DNA of 40,919 bases from Fragilaria crotonensis (Eukaryota; Bacillariophyta; Fragilariophyceae; Fragilariales; Fragilariaceae). The position numbers and the translations under genes were made by a program. Location of the stretch: positions 1 to 40,919 of the forward strand of contig JAKSYS010000578.1 of NCBI GenBank assembly GCA_022925895.1. Direction: 5' to 3'. The notes beneath the pieces are model-generated. The model saw only the letters and a program-made list of their open reading frames with translations, was not told the origin of the DNA and did not search any database. Shown in pieces: positions 1 to 11,244 of this stretch; within the stretch, counting starts at the first letter, position 1; each line of letters begins with the position of its first letter.

Positions 1-913
1 TGATCTGAAACGCCAAATTGGGTCTACCGCAAGGGAGATTGGGGACACCGAATGGAGCAGATTATGAGACATCCGTGCCATCAAGAACACAAGCAAACGC
101 AACACACGGCGAACAAACATAATTGCCGGTGTCGTTTGGAAGGTGTTCTGCTACGACTCTACAAGAGTAGCGTCTCACCGCTGACAATATCCTGTTGGAG
201 CTTGGAGCACTGAGGACAGCGTAAACGAGAATCCGTGTCTTGGATCTCATGCAGCGGCATGGATCGGTGTCATTCTCGACACGAGTGCGACAGCGGACGA
301 CACATGACACTGTAGCGTTGTCACGCTGAACGTGTGTGTTGTTTAGCAGCAGAGATACCCGAAGGATTCCCAACGCCATTCGTGACTTTCTCATCACATC
401 ATCTTCAGAGATCGCTTCCTCGGGCTGTTTTGCTGAAAGAGATGCCCATAGAGATGTCAAGGACTGAAGGACCGTCCACACCATTCGTGATTTTCTCATG
501 GCATCATCGCAGGAGATTTGCGAAAACTAATCGTCTTCTCGAGGAGGACCTATACTGTGTCGTGGCCAAGTACAAGCTGAAGAACCAAACCATATTCGTC
601 ACGATCCGTCAAATATGGAGCGTGCACTCACGTAATCGAAGTATATAGGCATTGTTGTTCCTCGTCGAACTTGTTGAAGGCATTGACACTGACTCAGTCG
701 TCTGTGCCACTGTCATGTACAATGTAAACTGAATACTTTTGTTAAACTCGCACTTGGCAATTAGCGTCGACTTGTACCTTGACGCTCCTTTTGTATTACT
801 TGCATGTACACATGAATGAAATGAATAATTTTACTATAACATGCATACTATAGGGCGCCAGGCTATTCTCAGGCAAACATGATGGGAATACAACTGGAGT
901 ACTTCCGGTAGTA
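1..913. repeat. 3'-flank module, copy 1 of 3
   Basis: This stretch aligns almost base for base with 30155-31071 and, more loosely over its central part, with 13590-14160. In copies 1 and 2 it ends exactly at the stop codon of a kinase gene (gene 1 and gene 3), so its right part is their shared 3' flank. It contains an internal near-duplicate: the string around 380-410 (attcgtgactttctcatcac) recurs around 484-510. An open frame on the minus strand (62-499, 145 codons) is partly kept in copy 2 but resembles no protein I know. High DNA identity alone would keep it open, so I do not call it a gene. The left edge is cut by the window. Confidence 0.75.
895..911. repeat. Short direct repeat at the 3' edge of gene 1
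   Basis: The 17-mer TGGAGTACTTCCGGTAG lies just beyond the gene 1 stop codon (914-916). A copy with one mismatch lies just before the start codon at 5169-5185, in the same orientation. The same pair brackets genes 3 and 4 (31053 and 37243). Confidence 0.7.
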
Positions 914-3900
914 CTAGGTTCTGGTGGTGTCATCTTCATGATTGACACGCACGGTATAAAACTTCGCATACTCACCCTTCACCCAAATGGGAGTTCCGTT
1001 CTCGTCCAAAACAGGAACCATCTGAGGTGGCATCCACTGTGATCTCTTTTCTTTCCTTGCCTTTTCGGCTCTGAACTTGAACGCACCTCCTGCTAGTGTC
1101 TGCACTTGACCGTACGTATCGATTGACATGGTGTCATTCTCAAGGAGAGCTTCACATGCCTCGCAATGTGTCACAACTGCATGCGATGCTTCCTGAAGCA
1201 CAGAATCGAGGAAAGCATTCATCGTCTCGCATTGTTCGAAAAATGGGAGATCAGGGTCTGGGAAGGGAAGGGCTTGAGATTTGGCGATCACTTTGATTAC
1301 CTTGAGACACAATTTCAGCCAAGGTGCAATCTTCACAATCCATTCTCGAGGCATGTCGATCTCAAAGGGTTCGTGACCTGGTTCACCCGAGCGAGCACAG
1401 ATAAAGACAACGCTGTACTTTTTCGTGAACCACTTCTTGGGATGTTCCAGGATTGTCTTATCAACCACGACGGGCGTCATCCAAACCAGATTCGGGCACT
1501 CCTTGAACTGATCGGCTGACAGATGCGCTAACGCTGCCAATGACCGGTCCAATCCTTTCTTCAGTCCCATTAGCACCCGCAGCTGTTTCTGCAACTGTGC
1601 TCTATTCTCGTCGAATCCCACTTTGACATCATCTTTGATGCCATCCAAATCGAATTTCAGCCCGGAAACTTGGGACTGCAGACCAGCCACTTGCCCAAAA
1701 AGATGTGATTGGAAACCAACAAATCGCGATTCAAATTGGAGGAAATAATCGTCCCATGTCTTCCTCTCAACACGTTTTTCAACATACCGATTGTACGTCT
1801 CAGTAGGAATGTGTTGACAAAGATCCTTGTCGTGAATTTTGCTGGAGCACTCCTTGATCAGGCACAAAAGTTGGCATCCGCTGTCATCAGCAAGCTTGTC
1901 CACAATACAAGGTGGGCACAGCGCGTGCCCTTCACTGCATGTTATATCTGTACGATAGTTGTTACAAACATCGCAGAATGAACCGCTGTCTATTGCAGTC
2001 ACAGCCTCAGAATTCTGAACGCCTGCGTTGGTATTCAAACGGATTGCATCTCTGAGCTCATCGAGGAGTTCCTTCGTGCTCAACCGTTTTTTAGAAGAGG
2101 GATGCATGCACTTAATAGCAGCCTTGCACACGAGTTCAAGAGACGCTGCATTCCAGATGATAGTGGGATCTGCATCACGTTTGAGCTTTCCCCATCCATC
2201 GTCAATCCGTAGATGATCCTCATCCTGTACGTAGGTCTGAAACACATCATGGAATTCAGTGTTAGAGGGCATCGATTGCCCTCTATTCAAGCGTCCTAAA
2301 ATTAGCTCAACCATCACAACACCAATGGAATACACATCGTAAGCAGCTTTATACGGACCCTTCTTCCACAGATACTCTGGACAAACATATCCACTAGTTC
2401 CAGATGGTGGCCCATCAGGTTTGCTCCAGTAAGAAACTGTCAACGATCCCGGAGTAGCACTGTAGTTGTCGTCCGGTACACATTTGGCAAGTCCACAATC
2501 AATCAGTCGGGGGGTGAAATCGTCAGCCAGACAAATGTTGGCACTCTTGATATCGCGATGAAACACTTTCCAACCATCGCCTGTCACCTTTTTGCAACCG
2601 CCAGTATGCAAGAAGTGAACCGCTCGCACCAACTGGAACATGATGGACAATCGAATGTCTGACGACAGGCGCGCTCTGTTGCCGACATCAGTAAAGAAGC
2701 CAGCGAGGGAGCCATTTGCGGCGTATTCATACACCAAGCACTGCTGTGCACGGTTGGCATTTAAACTGTAGCCATACAAGACAATAATGTTGGGATGCCG
2801 GCATTTCTTAAGCGTCTGGATATAATGTACAAATTGAGCGGTAGGAAGACGTAATTGGTCGTGACAAGGGAGATCATTGCTGCTCCTTATCAGAGACAAT
2901 TCAATACAGAACTTACCGAAAGCTCCGTCCGAAAGGTTCTACGAATTTCTTTGATATTGGCATCATCACATTTAGTAGGTCTAATCATTTTCACTGCAAA
3001 CTTTTTAGGCAGACGACTATCTTCCGCCAAAAACACGTCGCCAAAGGCGCCCGATCCAAGTTTGTGGTCCTTCTTGATGCATCGCTCTACGTATGCCAAG
3101 GAGAGTTCCACAGGTTCAGCGGAGGTTGTATTCATTACATGGTGAAGCTTCCTTCGGAATTGTTCAATCTTGAAGCTTGAAAAAGCATTCAAAGAACCCC
3201 AAATACTAGCGCAAGCGAGAGCCATCCATGTCCAGCCAATCTTTTTTCGACGGTCACGCTTTATATGCAACTCCAAGAGAAGTGCGACATCTTCTTTTTT
3301 CTGCCTGCGAGCGCAATCAAGAGCTGTGGCGCCATGGTTATTCTTGATATTCATATCCACTCCATCGTGCTCCAATAATGCACGAACCACTTCCACATGG
3401 CCATCGTAGCTCGCCAAGGTGAGAGCGGTGTTGCCATTGTTATTCTGAATATTCACATCCACTCCATGATGCTTCAATAAAGCACGAGCCACTTCCAAAT
3501 GACCCTTCCAGCTGGCCAAGATGAGAGCTGTGTCGCCATGGTTGGTATTCTTGATATTCACATCCACCCGCACGTGATTCAATAAGGCACGAACCACTTC
3601 CACATGGCCCATTTCGCTTGCCAAGGTGAGAGCTGTGGCGCCATGGTTATTCTTGACATTCACATCCACTCGACGGTGATTCATCAACGCATGAACCAAT
3701 TCCACACGGCCACTCAAGCTTGCCAAAAGTAGAGCTGCATCGCCATTATTATTCTTCGTATTCACATCCACACCTGCGTGATTCAATATAGCACGAACCA
3801 CTTCCACGTGGCCCTTCTCGATTGCTATGATGAGAGCTGTGGCGCCATGGTCATTCTTGATATTCACATCCACTCCATCGTGCTTCAGTAACGCACGAAC

Positions 3901-5166
3901 CACTTCCAAACGGCCCTTTTTACTTGCGGCGATGAGAGCTGCTACGCCAAAGTCATTCTTGGTATTCACATCGACTCCATCGTGAACCAATAAAAAACGA
4001 ACCACTTCCAAATGGCCAAACATGCTTGCACGGATAAGAGCTGTGTAACCATATTCATCTTTGGCATTCACATTTGCCCCACTTTTCAAAAGGTCCCGAA
4101 CCTTGTCGAGATTTCCATCTCTGGCTTTGCGAACCAAATCAACGCTTAGATCACGCTCTTCCTCCTTGAAAGACGTTTGCTCTTCCTTCTTGTGAAGCCT
4201 ATCAGGTTCCACGTGTTCCACCAAGGGACGTGCCGAAATGTCCCAATCACGTGATGCGGCGCCATGATTGTCCGTGATGGGCACATTCACCCCTTGGTGA
4301 TTCAATAACGCGCGAACAACCATCCAACATCCCCAAGCGCAAAAACAAATGAGAGCTGTTTGTGTCCAGCCAATATTGTTTCGACGTTCACGATTTATGT
4401 GTTTTTCTTCCAAAGCTTTTAAACGTGCAGCATCGTCACGACGCTTTTCAAGTTCTTTTTCCAACGCATCCTTGAGTCGCGCCTGCGATTCCTCTATGCG
4501 CCGCTTCGCTTTTTCCTCCTCCTCACGACGCTTCCGCTCTTCCTCCTCATAACGCTTTACAAATTCTTTTTCCAATGCATTTAAACGTTCAGCCTTCTCC
4601 TTGAGACGCGCCTGCGCTTCCACATTTAAACGTTCAACCTCCTCCTTGAGACGCGCCTGCGCTTCCACAATTAAACGTTCAGCCTCCTTGAGACGCGCCT
4701 GCGCTTCCTCCTCTCGACGCTTCCGCTCTTCCTCCTCACGACGCTTCCGCTCTTCCTCCTTGCGAAGCTTCTCCCGTTCCATGTGTTCCTGCAAGAGACG
4801 TGCAACATCACCTTTGTTCTCCTTGCGAGCAACGTCAAGAGCTGTTTCACCATCTTCATTCTGGATATTCGCATCCACTCCGTTGTGCATTAATAAAGCA
4901 CGAACCACTTCCAATTGGCCCTTATAGCTTGCACCGCTGAGAGCAGTCCAGCCTTTAATACCCTGGATATTCACATCAACTCCATCGTGATCCAATAGAG
5001 CACGAACCACTTCCAAATGGTCATTCCAGCTTGCCACGATGAGAGCTGTCCAGCCATATTTACCTTTGGCATTCACATTTGCCCCTCTTCGCAAAAGGTC
5101 ACGAACCTCGTCGAGATTTCCATCTCTGGCATTGTACATCAATTCATAATCAAGAGTCCAAGTCAT
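914..5166 (-). CDS. Gene 1: ankyrin-repeat TKL kinase with RING-like and C-terminal modules
   Basis: Two exons (5166-2917 and 2815-914) encode about 1,383 residues. In order they are ankyrin repeats (about 5-125), a long Glu/Arg/Lys coiled coil (about 125-267), a second ankyrin block (about 340-636), a hydrophobic stretch, and a protein kinase. The kinase shows the glycine loop LGSGAFG (703-709), Lys726 in FAVK, Glu748 of helix C, HRD at 836-838 and DCG in place of DFG at 856-858. A Cys/His zinc-binding region near 1030-1085 resembles the first RING of RBR ligases. A coiled coil and a C-terminal module starting at ECPNLVW (about 1184) follow. The kinase resembles TKL/Pelle kinases, so Ser/Thr phosphorylation is the expected activity, probably triggered by ligand binding to the ankyrins; both points are inference. 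The start matches the equivalent ATG of gene 4. No frameshift is present, making this the best-preserved member. Confidence 0.88.
2816..2916 (-). other. Intron of gene 1 (phase 0, 101 bp)
   Basis: On the minus strand the exon ends GAGCTTTCG, followed by GTAAGT, and the intron ends in TATCCAG before ACGCTTAAG. Joining gives FRTELS-TLKKCRHPNI, the normal helix-C to beta-4 run of a kinase. Genes 2 and 4 are interrupted at the same codon. Confidence 0.92.
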
Positions 5167-5168
5167 AG

Positions 5169-5185
5169 TGGAGTACTACCGGTAG
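5169..5185. repeat. Short direct repeat at the 5' edge of gene 1
   Basis: TGGAGTACTACCGGTAG ends three bases upstream of the gene 1 ATG. It is the partner of the copy at 895-911 (one mismatch). It contains the palindrome CTACCGGTAG. Confidence 0.7.
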
Positions 5186-5434
5186 GCAGCTTCTCTAATT
5201 CTTACAAATGTGCTGTGTTTGAGCTGCAATGCTGGTCTGCAAAAAGTGCCAAATGGCGGCACAAATGGCCATGAGAGAAATGCACGCGTTTGAGAGATTT
5301 CAGCTTGAGTTCTGCACAGATTCACAAGACACCAAGAGATGCGAATTTTTCTCATCTCGCGATTAACCGTATTTGTTATATATGGAAGCGCATGCAACAT
5401 GCAACGAGGCTACCAGGTACAACAGTAGATGTAC

Positions 5435-5471
5435 ATACTCGTACTACCGTGTATCATACGAGTACGAGTAT
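5435..5471. repeat. Inverted repeat in the gene 1 5' flank
   Basis: ATACTCGTAC (5435-5444) is the exact reverse complement of GTACGAGTAT (5462-5471). A diverged version survives upstream of gene 4 (37554-37561 with 37577-37584). It could be a dimeric factor site or a hairpin; neither is proven. Confidence 0.5.
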
Positions 5472-5790
5472 ATTCATTTACGTATGCAGTCATGTGCGTG
5501 TATGGACGTCGCGCAACTGACAACTAAACCGATGTGTATACCTGTAATAATGAGTAGTACTAGTCGTAGTAATTACCATGAGATTGACGGCGACGGCGAT
5601 GGAGACAATGTTCCATGGGAGAACTCCATAACAGCAAACAGTTCTTTTGGTGCGAGTAGGAGGAATGAGGCTAGCCAAAGCTAACAATTACATGCACATT
5701 CGCCATTGTATGACACAGACAATAATCAACTCGGACAGGCACCCCTTTTCTCCAACACCAAATAAGCGTTGTTGGTGCGTTACAATTGCT

Positions 5791-6289
5791 GCTGTTGTTG
5801 TTGGTTGTGTTGAAATAGAATCCCATGCAATCCATCTGCACTTGTCCATTGTAATCTCTGCAAGAGAATCGCTTGTGGATTATAAACACAACAACCTCCA
5901 ATCCGTATGTTCGAGAGTGTATGAATCTATGATACCAGGTACCGTATTCATCGGAGTGCACGTGACTGATATGATGCGAAAGGTGACATCGGCAACTACT
6001 CGTACCCAGTAACAAGTGTGTTTGGTGTGATGACGATGTGCTGATTGTTGCATCTCAACCGTCATTGTGTTCAGCCGCCAATGTGCGAGTATAACAAGTC
6101 AAGAAATCAACAAACAGCCTCGATTGCTGAGGAGCAGTGCGTGCGATCACGTTTGTCAGCAGGGACCACCGTGTGCGGATGCAGCGAGCTTGACAGGGAC
6201 TCTCGTTCCGCCTGACAATGGATTGATTATACTCTTCCACAGTGTTTTTCGAATAGACAATGCTACGCCGAGCGTGCACGTTTCTTTCC
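5791..6289. other. Intergenic stretch without a recognised gene
   Basis: Several open frames on both strands overlap here, but none shows a known domain or is shared with a paralogous block. I see no RNA gene or repeat. Confidence 0.5.
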
Positions 6290-6885
6290 AGGAAGAACGT
6301 GATGGTGATAATGACGGTGAAAATTTCGTGGACTACGAATGATGAATGCGCACCATTGTATGGATTGTATTGGTCTGTATCAAGATTTGGACTACCGCGT
6401 TGATTGTATTTCGACTTTCTAGGAATGCATTCCCAAAGAGTCCATCTCGGTACCATGGAAAGGAAAGACGTTCTTCCGAGTACAGCTGTGAGGACTGCCA
6501 TTCAGCTGTTTGGTCCAACAATACGACTTCGTTTCCGATGTTATGGAACAACGTCATAAGCAACAATACACAGGAAGTTCTCGTTCATGGCGACTTGCCG
6601 CATCTGATACACAACAAGGAAAGTGACGATAAGTACGACGACGACGATGATGATGACGCACTCGGAGATTGATAATGACAAGGAGGGCCGTAAGAACGTT
6701 CTGTCAATACCGCCAAGGGCCATTCCGATATCTCGTGTGTCAGTGCGATGGAGAAGACCTATACAGCAGCAAGTCTATTGTTGGTGTAGACGATCGTAGT
6801 TGTAAAAACACTCGGAATGACTTTCCATTTCCAAGGCCTTGGGATGAATCCTACTAGATTCGCTGTAGCTCTCGATGCAGAATGA
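6290..6885 (+). pseudogene. Small conserved ORF repeat, copy 1 of 3
   Basis: Three dispersed copies (here, 17690-18261 and 33050-33465) share a reading sense on the plus strand. The comparable peptide blocks are EVLVHGDLPH, an acidic Asp-rich stretch, then YVLLTPPKP (clearest in copies 2 and 3), DLYSSKSL, and a C-terminal RFAVA-PDAE type ending followed by a stop at the same place in all three. Copy 1 keeps the HGDLPH block and the ending but has stops and frame changes between. All three carry TAG in the same place before the last block, so an intron ending in GTGTAG is possible there. I do not recognise the protein family. Confidence 0.5.
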
Positions 6886-7135
6886 AAAGAAATCAAAAAC
6901 AATAATCCCACTACCTTGGGGTCGCACTTCTATACTCTAGTACATGACCATAACTGATGCATCTAATCAACCAGATCGACTTGCAATTGCTTTTTGAATG
7001 CCGGTATACATTTTTCATTGAAAGGTTTGCATTCTTCCGTTGGCATCAAATCAGGGTTTGACACCTTAGGGAGCGCATTGCGGATTGACCTACGAAATCG
7101 ATTCTCCGTTGCGTTCCGCTTCAATGTTCCTTCGC
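6886..7135. repeat. Continuation of the dispersed repeat, shared with 18262-18490
   Basis: DNA after the small ORF stop still aligns with block C. Both contain TTGCATTCTTCCGTTGGCAT and the sequence around it. No coding content is evident. Confidence 0.55.
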
Positions 7136-8048
7136 CTCCACGTCAAAAAAGTGCTTGTCGTCTGTTTTCTACAACGTCCGACCTTGATGTACTTTCACGG
7201 AGTGTCATTCATGCCCGAGTCGAACTCGCATCTAGCAGCAGCGAAGGAAGGGTTCAAAGACCTTTTTCCTTTGAGTGTCTTTTTTACGAATGGCGCCCGG
7301 TCCATGCTCCATGCGTTCTCCAATTTCCAAAACACTCGTGAGAGCATCCGATGCTCTCGTCGTTGTTTTTCAGCACGTTTGTTTGAGAAACCTTGACGAA
7401 TTGTACATCCAACTAATTGTAGCCAGTCCTTGTCTTGAAGACGATGGATGCGTTGGCGTTACCAGCCTTGTAGGGTGGGAATGACATTCTTGAGCAACAT
7501 TTCGTTCGATTCCTGTTCCTAAAATGTCCTCTTTCTTCTCTCTCATCGATATCATGGAGAGAGAGCAAAGAACAGCGTCGCGTTTCTCCCGAAAGTCTCA
7601 TTTGTTACTTGTCGAACAGCTCCGAACGCATTGGTCGAAATTGAACGACCGCAGGAACACCCACACTTTTTTTCGTCTCCAGCAAAGATGTAAAATGTCG
7701 TCAAAAATCGGCTCCGCGGTGAAAAGTGTCTGCAGGATTATGGATTATTCCCAATCCATTCATGCGATTCCCGTCAGTTCGAAATCACACACAACATCAG
7801 TGTCGTGTAATTCAAATTTGCACGCCACTGATGGGCGTTCGGGTACCATCGTTGGAGTTCGGAACCTCTTTATAATCAACGGAGAGACTTCAAACGTGTC
7901 GAAAACTGATTTGCCGAACTCACTGATTTGGTGAGGTCAATCGTCAATCAATCTCCATGGTCATGGATTTATAGTCAGGTATTCGTATGGCTGGATTCAC
8001 GAACAGGATTCGCGAGGTAGAGCTCTACGTACTAGTACCACGATTTTT
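7136..8048. other. Intergenic stretch without a recognised gene
   Basis: The frames 7524-7934 on the plus strand and several short ones overlap, but none has a recognisable domain. The segment separates the duplicated block A from the transposase gene and may hold one end of that element; I could not identify terminal inverted repeats. Confidence 0.4.
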
Positions 8049-8553
8049 TTAATGCGTGCGCATCGAAAATAGATTTATGCGTCGAATCACTTGCTTCTCA
8101 ACCCCATTGACCTTGACAGTCCATACCTTCACCAATTCTTGATATTCCGTGGAGCTTCTTGAAGATATTTCATCTCCTTGTTCATCATGAGTGAAAACAC
8201 GCTGAAGCTCCACAGAAATCGGATCAGGTATCAGTTCGTTAGAAGTAGTTTCAACGCTGTTTTGCAAGATTCACGACTTCATGAAGTTTGGTGGCAAGCG
8301 GACACATTGCTGGATGAAATCAATACAAGGTGCCAGCTTCAAGATGATTTGAAGGTGAAAAGTCAGAGCTTCTACGTGTTGTGGGAAAGGAGTACCATGA
8401 GAAGTCCATTGAGGTAACATCTTTGTCGGTGGTGGCGGCGAACAACTGAAGCTTTTTCGACACGACTTCAAAGCAAGGGAAGACGGAAAGCAACAGAAGT
8501 ACAATTTCTTTCAGGTTTCTGTAAAGGATGTCCCCAATCCTACCCGACCGCAT
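8049..8553 (-). pseudogene. Possible small gene, broken, divergent to the transposase
   Basis: Read on the minus strand, three partial frames can be followed in order: an N-terminal part from 8553 (MRSGRIGDILYRN), a middle part rich in Leu and Phe, and a C-terminal part ending INLFSMRTH near 8049. One frame shift and one TGA separate them. The pieces look coherent as a protein, but I do not recognise it. Its head overlaps the start of the transposase gene, so it may be a second gene of the same mobile element. Confidence 0.3.
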
Positions 8554-11244
8554 CCAATTCAGTAGCTTGGAAAGAGCAAATGCCTCACACCCGCTGCCTC
8601 CAAGGACTCGTCAACATGTTGACTTCACCACATCATCCTCCTCGCAATTTTTTTCGGCTGTTCCTGGACCTGTGAATACTAAGAAGCGTAAGCTTGCTTC
8701 TGACCAAGCAAACGAAACTCAGATAGAGGAAACAACCCTACTAGTTCCTTGTTGATCCTCACCGCTCAAGAACCGTCGCTGCAATTATCCTCGTATTGGG
8801 AATCTGGCGATTCCAGAAAGCTCTTCGCACCAAAGTTGTATTATGGCACTGATTGCGATGTTCGGAAAGCTGTCATGGATCGAATTGAAAAATTGGAGAT
8901 GGTTAACAGTATTGCTGCAGATTGGAGGACACTTGTAGATGGTGGCGATCAAGAGGATTTGTGTTCAGAACACGACATCTTTATGATCAGGCATCGGAGC
9001 ATGTACCTTGCATGTGCCTTGCGAAAATTTGTCGACGAGGCGAGCAAAACATCGAGGTGGACATGGCAGCAATGTATCGAGTACTCAATTGGATTGATGA
9101 ATGATGTCGGGTTGAGCTACTCCCATTGGCGACCACTGGCAAGGTGGCACAGACGACTGGCCTACAGCCCGAAAGGCACCTTTATCAAATCACCTGTACC
9201 CAAAATTGCTTGCCACCGTTCTTTATCGAGAATCCAGACGCAATGGATGCTTTCAGGAAACATGGAGTAAGCATTCTGAAAGAACTGTCGGTGGAAAGAA
9301 TGCACACGTACGTGCTTGAAACATTGATTCCAACGATGATGGCAAGAGTTGAGCGAGGCATCGAGGAGACTTCTGACAATTCGCAAGAAAATGACCTTGT
9401 TACACCGCCAGTGCTGGAGCTATCGCAAGAGACGAAGAGCTTCCTTCAAAGTTACCGTTTATCTAAGATATCCATTGCCACAGTTGTTCGATGGATGCAT
9501 GCCACGGGTTTCAGATACAAAAACCGCAGCAAGCATTATTTTGTTGATGGACACGAGAAGGCGGAAACACTTGCTTATCGGCCTGTCTTCACAAAGCGAT
9601 ACATCGCTCATGAAGTTCAAGCTCATCGGTGGGTTCAGCTTAGTCTTGTAGCTTCTAAAATTCTAGAGGCACAAGATTCGGTTGCAAAACTGTGGCTATC
9701 ATTACGTAGATCCTATCAGTAATGTTGAGATGGTGGAATATCACGTTGACGCCATTTCGAGTGAAGCAGTGGCGGATATAGTAGGGACGGCGTTCTTTGG
9801 AGCACACTTAAGCATACGACGGGACACAAGCAAGCCAATAGTCATCTTTGTCGGGCAGGACGAGGCCATCTTTAAGCAGTTCTCGTTTCTTTCAAAGATG
9901 TGGACAGGTCCCAAAGGCGAGCGTCCTCTCCTCCCCAAGGATGAAGGAGCGGGGTGATGATATCATCATTTATCTGCAGGGAATATGGTTTGATCCAAGA
10001 ATTAGATCAAAACACACTAGACTCAGTGAACGAGATACGGCAAGGAACGAGATATGCCGATGAAGAAGCAGCAATGGAAGTCTTAGGCTCTTCCCTTAAG
10101 CCCCTTCTATTAGCTGGCAAGTCGCCATTCCTAACATACTTCGACTACAGGGAAAACAAAGAGGGCTACTGGGATTATAATCACATGGTGCTACAGTTCG
10201 AAGATGTCGTTGATTGTCTAAAGGTTATGCATCCACAGGTCCATTTTGTATTTCTATTCGATCATTCATCAGGACACGCAAAGCAGCGCCCCGATGGTCT
10301 CAATGCAGCTAAAATGAATAGATCATTTGGTGGAAAATGCCCAGTCATGCACCCGACTGTCATTGAAAGGGAATCCGGCTTCCTCGGTCCATATGCACGT
10401 ATCCTGGAGCCCGGCCAAACTCAGCGATTGACATTTACCGAAGTTGATGTTGGACCTTTCTGGATGATACCAAACGAACGCATTCTCAGTCGCCTTGATC
10501 AAGTCGATGGCGATCCGTCAAATGTCTCAAGAAACAAATCCGAATTAATCCTCGAACTACGTCGTCAAGGCATTAACACCAAAGGAAAGAACAAAAAAGA
10601 ACTGATCGCTATTTGTATCGACAAAAATATCCCGATCAATCGCGAAGTTCTAAAATAAAGGAAGGTTGGGTGGGAAAGGCAAAGGTTTGCTTCAGGTGTT
10701 GTGGGAGCGAGGATATATTGATATGAACAAGCTGTCAAGCTATACACTTACCGGCAGGAAGGATGAGCTCGAAACGTGGACTTGAGCTTGAGTTTGCGCC
10801 ATCTAATGGCGATGTGTTCTGATTTCTTGAACGAAGAAAGCATGATGGAGCATGTCGGAGCAAAATTGGCGTGGAAGTCATGCTAACCCCAAGTGTCATG
10901 CCGAAATAGCAGGTGAAGGCGTTGAGTACATGTGGGCATGCAGCAAAGGTGCATACCGCAATCTCACCTTAAAAGAAAAGAAAGGGAAGGAAAATTTCAT
11001 GGCAGGCGTTAGATATTCTTTGTCGGAGAAAGTCCTTTCAATTGAACGCATTCGAAAATTTGCGAAACGAGCTCGTCAATATCTTCTTGCTTACCACGCC
11101 ATTGATAGCGGGCAAGTCAGTGCTGAAATACAGCAAGACTGTGCAAAGTATGGTCCTGTTGCATTGGAGAAACTGCTTCGGGAGTTCAAAACACATCGAT
11201 GTGTAATGGACTTCGATTTCAAGTTTGTGATGAATCCAGATTAG
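8528..11244 (+). CDS. DDE-type transposase gene with SAP-like motif, apparent frameshifts
   Basis: The coding path runs through all three frames but reads as one protein of about 900 residues. It has a basic N-terminal stretch (KKRK), a helix-turn-helix-like part (SIATVVRWMHATGF), YFVDGHEK, a DDE core with GQDE near 9859, FDHSSGH near 10258 and LNAAKMN, then a SAP-like helix pair near 10530-10610. The tail reads VLWERGYID, CHAEIAGEGVEY and RIRKFAKRARQY. From memory this order matches a transposase-like family common in fungal genomes, with a Tc1/mariner-like DNA-cutting core. Every frame change falls at a homopolymer and is repaired by adding one base (two near 9688): near 8752, 9201, 9688, 9952, 10655, 10683, 10775, 10873 and 10885. 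No other stop interrupts the corrected path, so many of these may be consensus errors. Confidence 0.7.

Larger units (their letters stand above)
5167..5790 (-). promoter_or_regulatory. 5' flank of gene 1, conserved with gene 4
   Basis: About 620 bp upstream of the gene 1 start align with 37241-37910 upstream of gene 4, with small indels. Conserved parts include the leader next to the ATG, a segment around 5200-5290, a TAC/GTA-rich palindromic stretch near 5435-5471 and a segment around 5735-5790. Promoter function is inferred from position and conservation only; I see no clear TATA box or initiator. Confidence 0.55.

Noticed and set aside
62-499. A 145-codon minus-strand gene in the 3'-flank module
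   Set aside because: Only part of it is open in copy 2 and none in copy 3. The conservation is equal in all codon positions as far as I can see by eye, so it looks like repeat DNA.
2817-2899. An in-frame ATG at 2899 as start of a separate kinase gene
   Set aside because: It lies inside the 101-bp intron. The same intron in genes 2 and 4 and the broken kinase fold show that the upstream exon belongs to the gene.
6625-6660. GAC/GAT microsatellite as a separate repeat
   Set aside because: It encodes the Asp-rich stretch of the small-ORF repeat, which is also acidic in the other copies.
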